From: JAOPZW01 sp963835295
Lineage (GTDB): Bacteria > Actinomycetota > Thermoleophilia > Solirubrobacterales > Solirubrobacteraceae
Assembly (NCBI GenBank): GCA_963835295.1
Contig: CAWIEX010000012.1
Location: forward strand, 682,001-746,000
Direction: 5' to 3'
DNA length: 64,000 nucleotides
In this document: positions 8,978-17,251 of the stretch, piece by piece
Numbering within the stretch: position 1 is the first letter of the stretch
How the letters are laid out: each line of letters opens with the position of its first letter
The notes under the pieces: model-generated
Told to the model about the DNA's origin: nothing
The model's input: only the letters and a program-made list of their open reading frames with translations
The model's database searches: none
Program-made: the position numbers and the translations under genes

Positions 8978-10330
8978 TTGCCACGCGTGCGACGCTCGGC
9001 CTTGAAGGTCCTGATGGCCCTCCCGGCGACCGCGGCGCTCCTGCTGGCGGGCTCGATCCTCCTCAACGTCAGCGCCGTCTCGAAGCCCACGGCGGGCGGG
9101 CACGCTCCGGCGAACTCGATCTCCGAGCAGCGGCTGTTCAGCCAGGGAAGGGACGTCTTCCGCTACGACACCTTCGGCGACCAGCACTTCTGGGGCGACT
9201 CGCTGCAGCTGCACAAGGCGATCGAGGGATCGAAGCTCGGCGGCGTGGGCCCCGGGCTGAGCCCGAGAAACGCGCTGGCGGCCGGTCTGAAGGTCGACGC
9301 CGGCGCGCTTCCCGCCGCGGTCGTGCAGGCGATCAAGAAGGGCAAGGTCAACCTCGACAGCCCCAAGACCACCCTCGCGCTGATCAAGCTCAACGCGGTC
9401 GTTGGGGTGAAGGGCTTCTTCAGCTCCAAGGGCACGCTGAGCTCGGTCGGGCTCACGTGCGCCGTCTGCCACTCCACGGTCGACAACTCGTTCGCCAAGG
9501 GCATCGGCCGGCGGCTCGACGGCTGGGCCAACCGCGACCTCAACGTCGGCGCCGTGATCTCGCTGGCACCCAACCTCAAGCCGGTCACCGACCTTCTCGG
9601 CGCCGACGCCGCGACGGTCAAGAAGGTGCTCGCAGGCTGGGGCCCCGGGAAGTTCGACGCCAAGCTCTTCCTCGACGGCGAGGGCTTCATGCCGGACGGC
9701 CGGACCGCGGCGACGCTGATCCCGTCGGCCTACGGGCTCAACGGGGTGAACCTCGCGACGTACACCGGCTTCGGCCAGATGACCTACTGGAACGCCTTCG
9801 TCGCCAACCTCGAGATGCACGGGCAGGGCACCTTCGTCGACGCCCGCCTAAACGACCCCATCCAGTTCCCGATCGCGGCGAGGGCGGGCTTCTTCGACGT
9901 GCGGCACACGCCCGACCTCGTGACGCCCAAGCTCGGAGCGCTTCAGTACTACCAGCTGGGCCTGCAGCCTCCGGCGCCGCGCAAGGGCACCTACGACCCC
10001 GTTCGCGCGCGACGCGGCGAGGCGATCTTCGACGGCAAGGGCAAGTGCTCGAGCTGCCACGTGCCGCCGACCTTCAGCGAGCCCGGCAGCAACCTGCGCA
10101 AGCCGGCCGAGATCTGCACGGACTCCTTCGATGCCGATCGCTCACCGACCAAGGCCTATCGCACGACGCCGCTGCGCGGCCTGTGGGCGCGGGCGAAGGG
10201 CGGCTTCTACCACGACGGCCGCTACCAGACGCTCGGCGCCGTGGTCGACCACTACAACAGCTGCTTCGGCCTGAATCTCACCACGCGCGAGAGGGGCGAC
10301 CTCGTGCAGTACCTCAAGAGCATCCACTAG
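8978..10330 (+). CDS. Exported diheme cytochrome c (peroxidase/MauG-like)
   Basis: About 450 residues with an N-terminal signal anchor (ALKVLMALPATAALLLAG) and two c-type heme motifs, CAVCH near residue 161 and CSSCH near 356. Motifs around the second heme (RRGEAIFDGKGKCSSCH, AYRTTPLRGLW, GGFYHDGRYQTLGAVVDHYN) are typical of the diheme cytochrome c peroxidase/MauG-like group, which transfers electrons or acts on peroxide outside the membrane. It lies 10 bp ahead of the cytochrome c maturation operon, whose products would attach its hemes. Start is TTG 8978; GTG at 8987 is an equally good choice. The precise redox reaction is not known. Confidence 0.8.
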   Translation: MPRVRRSALKVLMALPATAALLLAGSILLNVSAVSKPTAGGHAPANSISEQRLFSQGRDVFRYDTFGDQHFWGDSLQLHKAIEGSKLGGVGPGLSPRNALAAGLKVDAGALPAAVVQAIKKGKVNLDSPKTTLALIKLNAVVGVKGFFSSKGTLSSVGLTCAVCHSTVDNSFAKGIGRRLDGWANRDLNVGAVISLAPNLKPVTDLLGADAATVKKVLAGWGPGKFDAKLFLDGEGFMPDGRTAATLIPSAYGLNGVNLATYTGFGQMTYWNAFVANLEMHGQGTFVDARLNDPIQFPIAARAGFFDVRHTPDLVTPKLGALQYYQLGLQPPAPRKGTYDPVRARRGEAIFDGKGKCSSCHVPPTFSEPGSNLRKPAEICTDSFDADRSPTKAYRTTPLRGLWARAKGGFYHDGRYQTLGAVVDHYNSCFGLNLTTRERGDLVQYLKSIH

Positions 10331-10340
10331 GCGGGTCGAC

Positions 10341-11012
10341 GTGCCCGCCCGGCGTATCTCGAGCCTGGCCCTGACCGCCGCGGCCACACTCGCCGCGGGC
10401 CTGTGGCTCGTATTCTTCTACGCCCCGGTCGACGCCGACCAGGGCGTCATCCAGAAGATCTTCTACATCCACGTGCCGATGGCGATCGTCGCGTTGTGTG
10501 GGTTCGTCGCGGCCGCCGGCATGGCGGCCTGCCACCTGCGCACGGGCGACCGGCGGTGGGATGTGCGCGCCTACGTCACCATCCACCTGTCGATCATCCT
10601 CGCGGTCGGCGTGCTGGTCACGGGCGCGATCTGGGCGCGGGGCTCGTGGGGGCACTGGTGGGTGTGGAACGAGCCCGCCCTGGTCTCGTTCCTCATCGTC
10701 TTCCTGCTGTACTGCACCTACCAGCCGCTGCGCTTCGCCATCGAGGATCCCGAGCGCCAGGCGCGCTACGCGTCGGTGTTCGCGATCATCGCCGGCGCCT
10801 TCGTGCCGGTGAACTTCGTCGTCGTCCGCCTGGCCGAGGCCTACACGCACCCGCGGGTCCTGGGGACGACCGGCGGCAACATGCCGGGCGCGATGCGCCT
10901 CACCTTCCTGGTGTGCCTCGGAGCGATCGCGCTGCTGTTCGCCACTCTGTGGGCGCTCGAACTGACCGCCAAGGAGGCCGCGGCGCGGATGGGGCGGCGG
11001 GTCGGCCGTTGA
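10341..11012 (+). CDS. ccmC: CcmC-like heme handling membrane protein
   Basis: A 223-residue, six-helix membrane protein with the tryptophan-rich heme motif WGHWWVWN (about 103-110) and candidate heme-ligand histidines in FYIHVP (His44) and YTHP (His170). This is the heme-handling protein family that loads heme onto CcmE in system I cytochrome c maturation. It starts at GTG 10341, 10 bp after the diheme cytochrome gene, and overlaps the next small gene by 4 bp. The run of overlapping genes that follows (ccmD, hemA, ccmE, ccmF, ccmG, ccmH) confirms the pathway. CcmA/CcmB ABC components are not in this stretch. Confidence 0.92.
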   Translation: MPARRISSLALTAAATLAAGLWLVFFYAPVDADQGVIQKIFYIHVPMAIVALCGFVAAAGMAACHLRTGDRRWDVRAYVTIHLSIILAVGVLVTGAIWARGSWGHWWVWNEPALVSFLIVFLLYCTYQPLRFAIEDPERQARYASVFAIIAGAFVPVNFVVVRLAEAYTHPRVLGTTGGNMPGAMRLTFLVCLGAIALLFATLWALELTAKEAAARMGRRVGR

Positions 11013-11179
11013 CGGCGCTCGCGGCAGCCCTCGAGGCGGGCGACCGCTACGTCGCTGCCGCCTACGTCGTGTTCGTCGCACTGATCGTCGTGTACGTCGC
11101 GATCATGGCCGCGAAGCTGACCCGCATCCAGCGCACCCTGGAGACCCTCCGCGACGACCGCGGCGACCCCGAGCGGTGA
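11009..11179 (+). CDS. ccmD: CcmD-like small membrane protein
   Basis: A 56-residue protein starting at TTG 11009, overlapping the ccmC stop. It has one transmembrane helix (about 14-34, YVAAAYVVFVALIVVYVAIM), followed by a basic-to-mixed cytoplasmic helix (AAKLTRIQRTLETLRDD). Size, single helix and position directly after ccmC match CcmD, which stabilises the heme-CcmE complex with CcmC and helps release holo-CcmE. The stop overlaps the hemA start region, so translation is probably coupled. Sequence conservation in CcmD is low, so the assignment rests mainly on context. Confidence 0.8.
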   Translation: MTALAAALEAGDRYVAAAYVVFVALIVVYVAIMAAKLTRIQRTLETLRDDRGDPER

Positions 11180-12234
11180 TGGTGCGCGACCTCGGGACGG
11201 ACGGGCGCCTGCTCGGCCTCGGGCTGTCACACCGCACGGCGCCCGTGGCGCAGCGCGAGAAGGCCCGCGTGGCCGAGCCCGCTGCCAGGTCGCTGCTCGG
11301 CGCGCTGGTGGGCCACCCGGCCGTCGGCGAGTGCGCGGTGCTGTCCACCTGCAATCGGACCGAGCTGCACGCGATCGTCGCCGACCCGGCGTGGGGCGAG
11401 GCCGTGCTCAGCCAGGCCCTCGTCGACCACAGCCGCATCGGCCCCGGCGAGCTGGCCGCGGCACGGTACGCCCATCACGACCGGGCCGCCGCCGGGCACC
11501 TGTTCCGGGTCGCCGCCGGCCTGGACTCGATGGTCCTCGGCGAGAGCGAGATCCAGGGCCAGGTGCGAGCCGCCCGTGAGCTCGCCCGCGCCGCGGGCAC
11601 CCTCGGCCCGCTGCTCGATCTCGCCTTCGCCCACGCCCTGCGGGCGGGCCGCCGTGTGCGCGCTCAGACGCTCGTGGCCGCAGGCGCGGTGTCGGTGTCG
11701 TCCGTCGCGGTCGACCTCGCCCGCGTGGCGATCGGCGACCTCCGCGACCGCCGCGCGCTGCTCGTCGGGGCCGGCCGGGCGGCCGAGGCGGCGGCGCGGG
11801 CGCTGCTGGGACAGGGCCTGGCCGAGGTCGTCGTCGCCAACCGCACACCGGCCACGGCGAGCCGACTCGCCGCCCGCTTCGGGGGTCGCGCCGCCGGCCT
11901 CGACGCGCTGGCCGACGACATGGCGGCCGTCGACGTCGTCATCTCCTCGACGGACGCCGCGCGGACGATCATCGACGCGAACGGCCTCGCGCGTGCGCTC
12001 GAGCGCGGGCGCGAGCGGCCGCTCGTGCTCATCGACATTGCCGTCCCGCGCGACGTCGATCCCCGGGTCGGTCAGCTTCCCGGCGTGCGCCTGTACGACA
12101 TCGACGACCTCAGGCGCGTCGCCGACGCGAACCTCGACGGTCGCCGCCGGGAGGCCGTCAGGGCCCAGGCCATCGTCGCCGCGGAGGTGAGGCGCTTCGC
12201 CGGTGGGCGGGCGCTCCTGCGCGCCGCCGCGTAG
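11176..12234 (+). CDS. hemA: Glutamyl-tRNA reductase, short form lacking the C-terminal domain
   Basis: A 352-residue GluTR. The catalytic domain carries STCNRTE with the nucleophilic Cys59 and LDSMVLGESEIQGQV. The NADPH Rossmann domain follows (RALLVGAGRAAEAAARALL, VVVANRTPATASRLA, DVVISSTDA, IDIAVPRDVDP). The enzyme reduces Glu-tRNA to glutamate semialdehyde, the first step of tetrapyrrole synthesis, so it supplies heme for the cytochromes matured by its neighbours. Typical GluTR is 410-450 residues with a C-terminal dimerisation domain; here the protein stops soon after VRRFAG, so that domain is essentially missing. GTG 11176 and ATG 11179 are both possible starts. Activity of this form is uncertain. 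Confidence 0.85.
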   Translation: MMVRDLGTDGRLLGLGLSHRTAPVAQREKARVAEPAARSLLGALVGHPAVGECAVLSTCNRTELHAIVADPAWGEAVLSQALVDHSRIGPGELAAARYAHHDRAAAGHLFRVAAGLDSMVLGESEIQGQVRAARELARAAGTLGPLLDLAFAHALRAGRRVRAQTLVAAGAVSVSSVAVDLARVAIGDLRDRRALLVGAGRAAEAAARALLGQGLAEVVVANRTPATASRLAARFGGRAAGLDALADDMAAVDVVISSTDAARTIIDANGLARALERGRERPLVLIDIAVPRDVDPRVGQLPGVRLYDIDDLRRVADANLDGRRREAVRAQAIVAAEVRRFAGGRALLRAAA

Positions 12235-12298
12235 CCGGTCATCTGAGCTACCGGACGGCTCGATGCGCCACCGCGCGTGTGGAACAGTCGCCGCGCAC

Positions 12299-12706
12299 AT
12301 GGACCGCGAGCGAAAGCGACGGACCAGGCTCGTCGTCGCGACGAGTGCCGCTGTGGTGCTCGCCGGCGCGCTCGTGTACACGAGCTTCAGCGCCGCGAGC
12401 GACGCCAAGGACCCCAGCCAGCTCGCGGCATCCGCCGTGCCCGGTCGCTCGTACCAGCTGACGGGGAAGGTCGTGCCCGGCTACCGCCAGGCCGGGAACG
12501 TCCTGCTCTTCCGCGTTCGCGACCGCCATGGGACCGCGTCGGTCCCGGTGCGCTACACCGGCGCGGTGCCCGACCCCTTCCGGGCCGGGCGCGAGGTCAT
12601 CGTCACTGTGCGCAAGCAGGGCGCGGTCTTCGCGGGCGAGAAGGACTCGCTGGTGACGAAGTGCCCTTCGAAGTTCAGCGCCGACCAGTCCGGACGCGCG
12701 ACGTGA
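12299..12706 (+). CDS. ccmE: CcmE-type heme chaperone (CxxxF variant)
   Basis: A 135-residue protein with a signal anchor (LVVATSAAVVLAGALVYTSF) and an OB-fold: SYQLTGKVVPGYR, VLLFRVRD, VPVRYTGAVPDPFRAGREVIVTV and KDSLVTKCPSKF. CcmE binds heme covalently at the membrane surface and hands it to CcmF. In the classical form the heme-binding site is HxxxY; a known variant has CxxxY. Here it reads C122-P-S-K-F126, so the aromatic ligand position is Phe, not Tyr. ATG 12299 is supported by the signal anchor directly after it. It lies 1 bp before ccmF. Confidence 0.85.
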   Translation: MDRERKRRTRLVVATSAAVVLAGALVYTSFSAASDAKDPSQLAASAVPGRSYQLTGKVVPGYRQAGNVLLFRVRDRHGTASVPVRYTGAVPDPFRAGREVIVTVRKQGAVFAGEKDSLVTKCPSKFSADQSGRAT

Positions 12707-12707
12707 T

Positions 12708-14852
12708 GTGCTGAACCTCGGCCGCGCCGCCCTGAGCCTCGCGCTGCTGATCGCCGCCTACGGCATGGCGGCGTCGCTCTACGGCGCGCGCAGCGGGCGC
12801 CGCCCGTGGGTGGACTCCGGGCGCCGCGCGGTGTACGCGCTCGCGGCGGTCCTGACGGTCGCCTTCGTCGTGCTCGAGGCGGCCTTCCTGCGCTCGGACT
12901 TCTCGTTCGCGGTGGTGGCACGCCACTCGAGCACGACGACCCCCACCTTCTACAAGGCGGCCGCGATGTGGTCGTCGCAGGAGGGGTCGCTGCTGTTGTG
13001 GGTCTGGCTGCTGTCGCTGTGGTCGACCCTCGTGCTGTTCCTGACCCGGCGCCGGCTGCGCGAGGTCGCGCCCTACGCGACGGCGGTCCTGCTCGGCTTC
13101 GCCGCCTTCTTCGCCGCCCTCGTCGTGTTCCTCGCCAACCCGTTCTCGCTCGCCAGCCCCGTCCCGGCCGAGGGCACCGGCCTGCAGCCGTTGCTGCGCC
13201 ACCCGAGCATGATGATCCACCCGCCGCTGCTGTACTCCGGCTACACGCTCTTCACCATCCCCTTCGCGTTCGCGGTCGGGGCGCTGATCACGCGCCACGT
13301 CGACGCCGAGTGGATCCGCGCGACGCGGCGCTTCGCTCTGTCCGCCTGGCTCTTCCTGGGGGTCGGCATCCTCATCGGCGCGCGCTGGTCGTGGTCCGAG
13401 CTGGGGTGGGGCGGCTACTGGGCGTGGGACCCCGTCGAGAACGCCTCGCTGATGCCGTGGCTCACGGGGACGGCGTTCATCCACTCGATCATGATGCAAG
13501 AGAAGCGCGGCATGATGAAGGTGTGGAACGCCTCGCTGGTGCTGGCGACCGGCGTGCTGGCGATCCTCGGCACCTTCCTGGTGCGGTCGGGCATCCTCGA
13601 GTCGATCCACGCCTTCGGCGGCTCGACGCTCGGCAAGCCGTTCCTGGTCCTGATCGCGGTGCTCATGGTCGGGTCCGTCGTCCTCGTGGCCAGTCGCCGG
13701 GCGGATCTGCGCTCGGAGGCGCGCCTGGAGTCGCTGCTGTCGCGCGAGTCGATGTTCGTGCTGAACAACGTCGTCCTCGTCGGCCTGTGCTTCGTGATCT
13801 TCTGGGGGACCTTCTTCCCGCTCATCTCGGAGGCCGTCAGCGGTCAGAAGTCCTCGGTCGGACCGCCGTGGTTCGACCGCTACACCGTGCCCCTGGCAAT
13901 CGTCCTCGTCCTGCTGTCGGGGCTCGGCCCGGTCATCGCGTGGCGCCGCGCCACGGCGGCCAACGCGCGGCGCGGCCTTCGCGGCCCGCTCGCCGTCGCC
14001 GCCGTCACCGCGGTCGGGCTGGCGCTCGTCGCCGGCGTCGCGACGAGGCCGCTCGCGCTGGCCATGTTCTGCACGGGCGCCTTCGCCGCCGCGGTGGTCA
14101 TCCAGGAGTTCTGGCGCGGCACGCGCGCCCGCCGGGCCGGGTCAGGCGAGTCGGCGCCCGCTGCGCTGGTGTCGCTCGTGCGCCGCAACCGCCGTCGCTA
14201 CGGCGGCTATCTCGTGCATTTCGGAATGGCTGTCATCTTCGTTGGCGTCGCGGCGTCCTCGGCCTTCCAGCGCGTGCACGACGTCCGGCTGACCCCCGGC
14301 CAGACCGCCCGCATCGACGGCTACGACGTCCGCTACCGACGCGCCACCAGCGCGCTCTCCAACGAGAAGCTGACGCTGGGCGCCGTGCTCGACGTCAGCA
14401 AGGACGGCCGCCACGTCGCGACCCTGACCACGACCCGCGGCTACTACCCCGCACTCGATTCGGGCCTGGGCCCGGTCGGTCGCTACTTCAATGGCGAGGC
14501 GACGAGCGAGGTCGGCATGCGCGCCGGCCTTCGGCGCGACATCTGGACCGCCGTGCAGCCGGACATCGGCGCCCTGCAGTCGATGATCGACGGCCTCGAC
14601 AAGCGCTTCCCCCTGGCCACCGGCCGCTCGGAGGGCCTCTTGCTCGGGGCTCTCGCGGCCCGCTACGAGGTCGCGCCGCCGCCGGCGAGCTTCCGCCTCA
14701 TCGTCTCGCCGCTCGTCGAGTGGATCTGGCTCGGAGGAGCGGTCGCCGGCTTCGGCGGGCTGATCGCGCTGTGGCCGGCCCCGTCGAGGGTGCGGCGACG
14801 CGTGGCCGTCCTGTCCCGCGTGCGGCTCGGGCGACAGCCGTCGCACGCTTAG
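12708..14852 (+). CDS. ccmF: CcmF-type cytochrome c heme lyase subunit
   Basis: A 714-residue polytopic membrane protein with the CcmF landmarks: MWSSQEGSLLLWVW, HPPLLYSGY, and the tryptophan-rich heme motif WGGYWAWDPVENASLMPWL (about 233-250). These are followed by TAFIHSIMMQEKRG and TFLVRSGILESIHAF. A large C-terminal periplasmic region (about 515-690) precedes a last helix. CcmF takes heme from CcmE and joins it to the CxxCH of apocytochromes, working with CcmG and CcmH, both encoded next. It starts at GTG 12708 directly after ccmE. About 12-14 TM helices are visible. Length is normal for the family. Confidence 0.93.
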   Translation: MLNLGRAALSLALLIAAYGMAASLYGARSGRRPWVDSGRRAVYALAAVLTVAFVVLEAAFLRSDFSFAVVARHSSTTTPTFYKAAAMWSSQEGSLLLWVWLLSLWSTLVLFLTRRRLREVAPYATAVLLGFAAFFAALVVFLANPFSLASPVPAEGTGLQPLLRHPSMMIHPPLLYSGYTLFTIPFAFAVGALITRHVDAEWIRATRRFALSAWLFLGVGILIGARWSWSELGWGGYWAWDPVENASLMPWLTGTAFIHSIMMQEKRGMMKVWNASLVLATGVLAILGTFLVRSGILESIHAFGGSTLGKPFLVLIAVLMVGSVVLVASRRADLRSEARLESLLSRESMFVLNNVVLVGLCFVIFWGTFFPLISEAVSGQKSSVGPPWFDRYTVPLAIVLVLLSGLGPVIAWRRATAANARRGLRGPLAVAAVTAVGLALVAGVATRPLALAMFCTGAFAAAVVIQEFWRGTRARRAGSGESAPAALVSLVRRNRRRYGGYLVHFGMAVIFVGVAASSAFQRVHDVRLTPGQTARIDGYDVRYRRATSALSNEKLTLGAVLDVSKDGRHVATLTTTRGYYPALDSGLGPVGRYFNGEATSEVGMRAGLRRDIWTAVQPDIGALQSMIDGLDKRFPLATGRSEGLLLGALAARYEVAPPPASFRLIVSPLVEWIWLGGAVAGFGGLIALWPAPSRVRRRVAVLSRVRLGRQPSHA

Positions 14853-14859
14853 CAAGGCC

Positions 14860-15144
14860 ATGGAGCTCTGCCTGACGGCCATCCTGCTCGGCGCGGTGGT
14901 GATCGTCATCGCCGGCCCGCTGCGACGCGGGCGAGGCCCGCAGTCCGGCGGGCCGTCGGCGCGGCGGGCGATCGAGATCGCCAAGGACGCCAAGTACCGC
15001 GAGATCCTCGACGCCGAGCTCGACTTCCAGACCGGCAAGCTCTCCGAGCCCGACTTCCGCGAGGTCGATCGCCAGCTGCGCGTCGAGGCGAGCGAGCTGC
15101 TGCTGGCGCTCGAGGCCGCGGAGCCCGAGGAGCAGGCGCGATGA
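14860..15144 (+). CDS. Small membrane-anchored helical protein in the ccm operon (CcmI-like)
   Basis: A 94-residue protein with one N-terminal TM helix (ELCLTAILLGAVVIVIAGPL) and a charged cytoplasmic helix (EIAKDAKYREILDAELDFQTG, then PDFREVDRQLR). The helical segment recalls the N-terminal region of CcmI/CycH, which is TM segments followed by a short leucine-rich helix before a TPR domain; no TPR domain is present. It lies 7 bp after ccmF and overlaps ccmG by 4 bp, so it is almost certainly translated with the operon. A role in presenting apocytochrome or in holding the lyase complex together is inference from position. Confidence 0.6.
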   Translation: MELCLTAILLGAVVIVIAGPLRRGRGPQSGGPSARRAIEIAKDAKYREILDAELDFQTGKLSEPDFREVDRQLRVEASELLLALEAAEPEEQAR

Positions 15145-15704
15145 CCGCGCGCGTTCGGCGTCCGGCGCTCGGCCTCGCGCTCGTGCTCGTCGGCGTCGGC
15201 GCGCTGATCGGCCTGCTCGTCTACGGCGTCAAGGCCACGGGGCGCGGGCAGACCCTCGACGACGCGATCGCCGGCGGTCGGCGACCGCCGGCGCCCGCCG
15301 TCTCGCTGCCGAGGCTCGAGGGCGGCGCGAGGGCCGCGCTGGCCGACTACCGCGGCACCGTCGTCGTCCTCAACTACTGGGCCTCGTGGTGCACACCCTG
15401 CCGGCAGGAGTCGCCGCTCCTCGAGCGCTGGCAGCGGCGGCTCGCCAAGCGCGGCGGCACGGTGCTCGGGGTCGACAGCCTCGACGTCACCGCCGACGCA
15501 CGGGCGTTCGTGCGGGAGTTCGGGCTCACCTACCCGATGCTGCGCGACCGCGACGGCGAGACCCAGCGGCGTTTCGGCGTCAGCGGCTATCCAGAGACCC
15601 TGATCGTGGATCGCGATGGGCGGATCGCCGCGCTGCGGCGCGGGCCGGTCGACGACGCCTTCCTGCGGCGCAGCGTGCTGGCGCTGCTGGCGGAGGCGGC
15701 ATGA
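15141..15704 (+). CDS. ccmG: CcmG/TlpA-family membrane-anchored thioredoxin
   Basis: A 187-residue protein with an N-terminal membrane anchor (about 9-30) and a thioredoxin fold facing outside. The active site is WCTPC (Cys84, Cys87) in VVVLNYWASWCTPCRQE. Further TlpA/DsbE features are GVDSLDVTADARAFVREFG, TYPMLRDRDGE and the cis-Pro loop GVSGYPETLIVDRDG. It keeps the CxxCH cysteines of apocytochromes reduced before heme attachment. It overlaps the preceding small gene and the following ccmH by 4 bp each (ATGA). Length and topology are normal for the family. Confidence 0.92.
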   Translation: MTARVRRPALGLALVLVGVGALIGLLVYGVKATGRGQTLDDAIAGGRRPPAPAVSLPRLEGGARAALADYRGTVVVLNYWASWCTPCRQESPLLERWQRRLAKRGGTVLGVDSLDVTADARAFVREFGLTYPMLRDRDGETQRRFGVSGYPETLIVDRDGRIAALRRGPVDDAFLRRSVLALLAEAA

Positions 15705-16174
15705 GGCGCCATGGCGCGGCGGCGCTCACGGTCGCGCTGCTGCTCCTCGCGCCGGCGACCTCGGCGCTCGCCGCCACCTGCCCGAGGACGAGCCTGCCGG
15801 ACGTCGAGGACGAGGTCATGTGCCTGGTGTGCGGCGTCCCGCTGGCGCTCGCCGACGCCCCTCAGGCGCAGCGCGAACGCGTCTTCATCACGCGCATGGT
15901 CCGCCAATGCCGGACGAAGGACGAGATCGAGTCCGCGCTCGTCGCCCAGTACGGGCCGCGCGTGCTCGCGCTCCCGAAGGCGAGTGGCTTCCGGTTGGCG
16001 GCCTACGTCGTGCCCGCGCTCGTCGCCGCGCTCGCCGTTGCGGGGCTCGGGCTCGCCGCCGCGCGCCGGCGGCGCCAGCGCCGCGCGGGACCGAGCGACG
16101 AGCACGTCCGCGGGCCGGCGCTCGATCCGCTGCAGGCCGCCAGGATCGACGCCGAGCTCGAACGCTATCGGTAA
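15701..16174 (+). CDS. ccmH: CcmH-family cytochrome c maturation protein
   Basis: A 157-residue protein with a signal peptide (ALTVALLLLAPATSALA), a CxxC motif in EVMCLVCGVPLALADAPQ (Cys41, Cys44), ITRMVRQCRTKDEIESALVAQYG and a C-terminal TM helix (about 101-123). This is the CcmH/CycL fold, whose cysteines take part in thiol exchange with apocytochrome c and CcmG near the CcmF lyase. It ends the overlapping operon that begins with ccmC. After the last TM it has a basic, then acidic tail. The second cysteine region after the motif is normal for the family. Confidence 0.88.
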   Translation: MRRHGAAALTVALLLLAPATSALAATCPRTSLPDVEDEVMCLVCGVPLALADAPQAQRERVFITRMVRQCRTKDEIESALVAQYGPRVLALPKASGFRLAAYVVPALVAALAVAGLGLAAARRRRQRRAGPSDEHVRGPALDPLQAARIDAELERYR

Positions 16175-16285
16175 GGGATCGTCGTCCAGCGCCACCAACT
16201 TCGGATAGGGCCTCGGCGGTTCTCCGGACGCCCTCGGGGTAAAGGACGTACAACACGGTCCGCAAGCGCGCGACGGAGGAGACTC

Positions 16286-17176
16286 ATGGCGACGTTTCGC
16301 ATTCAGCCCCACGTTCGGCTCCAGGAGTGGGTGGCCGAAGACAACGGGTTCTTCCGCGATGAGGGTCTCGACTACGAGTTCGAGCCGCAGGGATACGCCG
16401 GCGCGTCATGGACGACGGCATCCGTCCAGCCCGGGGATGGCGCCCTGCTGCCCGCGCGCAGCGGCGCCTTGGAGGACATGGAGAAGGGCCGCTCCTGCAG
16501 CGTGTCGGGGGCGTGCCACTGGGCGGTCAACGCCGCGGCATCGACGATGCACGGGAAGATGTGGGGCAAGGCGTACTCGGTCTGCGTCTCGGGCATCTTT
16601 GCCGCGCCCGACTCGCCGTACCACCGGCCCGAGGACCTCGCCAACGTGAAGGTCGGCGTCGGCTATCACTCGGGCAGTCACTACTCCGCCATCCAGGCGC
16701 TCGAGCCGTTCCTGGAGCGCTCCGAGATCGCGCTGGAGTTCGTCGGGCTGCCGTTCGACAGGGTTCGTCTCATGCAGCAGGGCAAGATCGAGGCGGCGAA
16801 CGTGTTCGGCGCCCAGTACTACCTGCTCGAGCAGCTCGGCTTTCGCAAGCTCGTCGACACCACGTTCATCATGGGGTCGCTGGTCAGCGAGGACACCGAC
16901 CGCGAGGACCTGGAGCGCTACTTCAACGCGTTGCGTCGCGCCCAGCGCGAGATCGACCTCGAGGCAGAGCGCTACAAGCATCACTGGCTGCGCGAGATCC
17001 CCGAGGATCTGAGCGAGGGCATCGATGTCCGGCGCTTCGGCCCCGGAGAGCGGGTCGTCTTCGAGCCCTACACCAGGGAGATGTTCGAGCGCACGCACCG
17101 TTGGATGGAGAGCTGGGAGCTGTTCGACTCGGCCGTGGCCGGACGGCCCGCCTACGAGGACGCCGTTCTGGCCTGA
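16286..17176 (+). CDS. SsuA/THI5-like solute-binding-fold protein without signal peptide
   Basis: A 296-residue protein starting directly in the periplasmic-binding-protein fold (RIQPHVRLQEWVAEDNGFF). Later segments are typical of SsuA/THI5 domains: AAPDSPYHRPEDLANVKVGV, GSHYSAIQALEPFL and GLPFDRVRLMQQGKIEAANV. No export signal or lipobox is visible and no ABC permease or ATPase is adjacent, so it may act in the cytoplasm as a small-molecule binding or sensing protein, or as an enzyme-like THI5 relative. A strong ribosome-binding site GGAGGAG (about 16275) precedes ATG 16286. It is followed by the heliorhodopsin gene after 75 bp. Ligand unknown. Confidence 0.65.
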   Translation: MATFRIQPHVRLQEWVAEDNGFFRDEGLDYEFEPQGYAGASWTTASVQPGDGALLPARSGALEDMEKGRSCSVSGACHWAVNAAASTMHGKMWGKAYSVCVSGIFAAPDSPYHRPEDLANVKVGVGYHSGSHYSAIQALEPFLERSEIALEFVGLPFDRVRLMQQGKIEAANVFGAQYYLLEQLGFRKLVDTTFIMGSLVSEDTDREDLERYFNALRRAQREIDLEAERYKHHWLREIPEDLSEGIDVRRFGPGERVVFEPYTREMFERTHRWMESWELFDSAVAGRPAYEDAVLA

Positions 17177-17251
17177 GACGGGCGCAGTGGCGATGCAGCG
17201 CCGGGGGCGCGCGGGGCGTCCGTTTCTCTCCCGCGCTCGTACCTTGGGAAC

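Noticed and set aside
12806..14875. 689-codon frame overlapping ccmF
   Set aside because: Same strand, different frame from ccmF; composition is Arg/Pro-rich and the CcmF motifs are all in the other frame.
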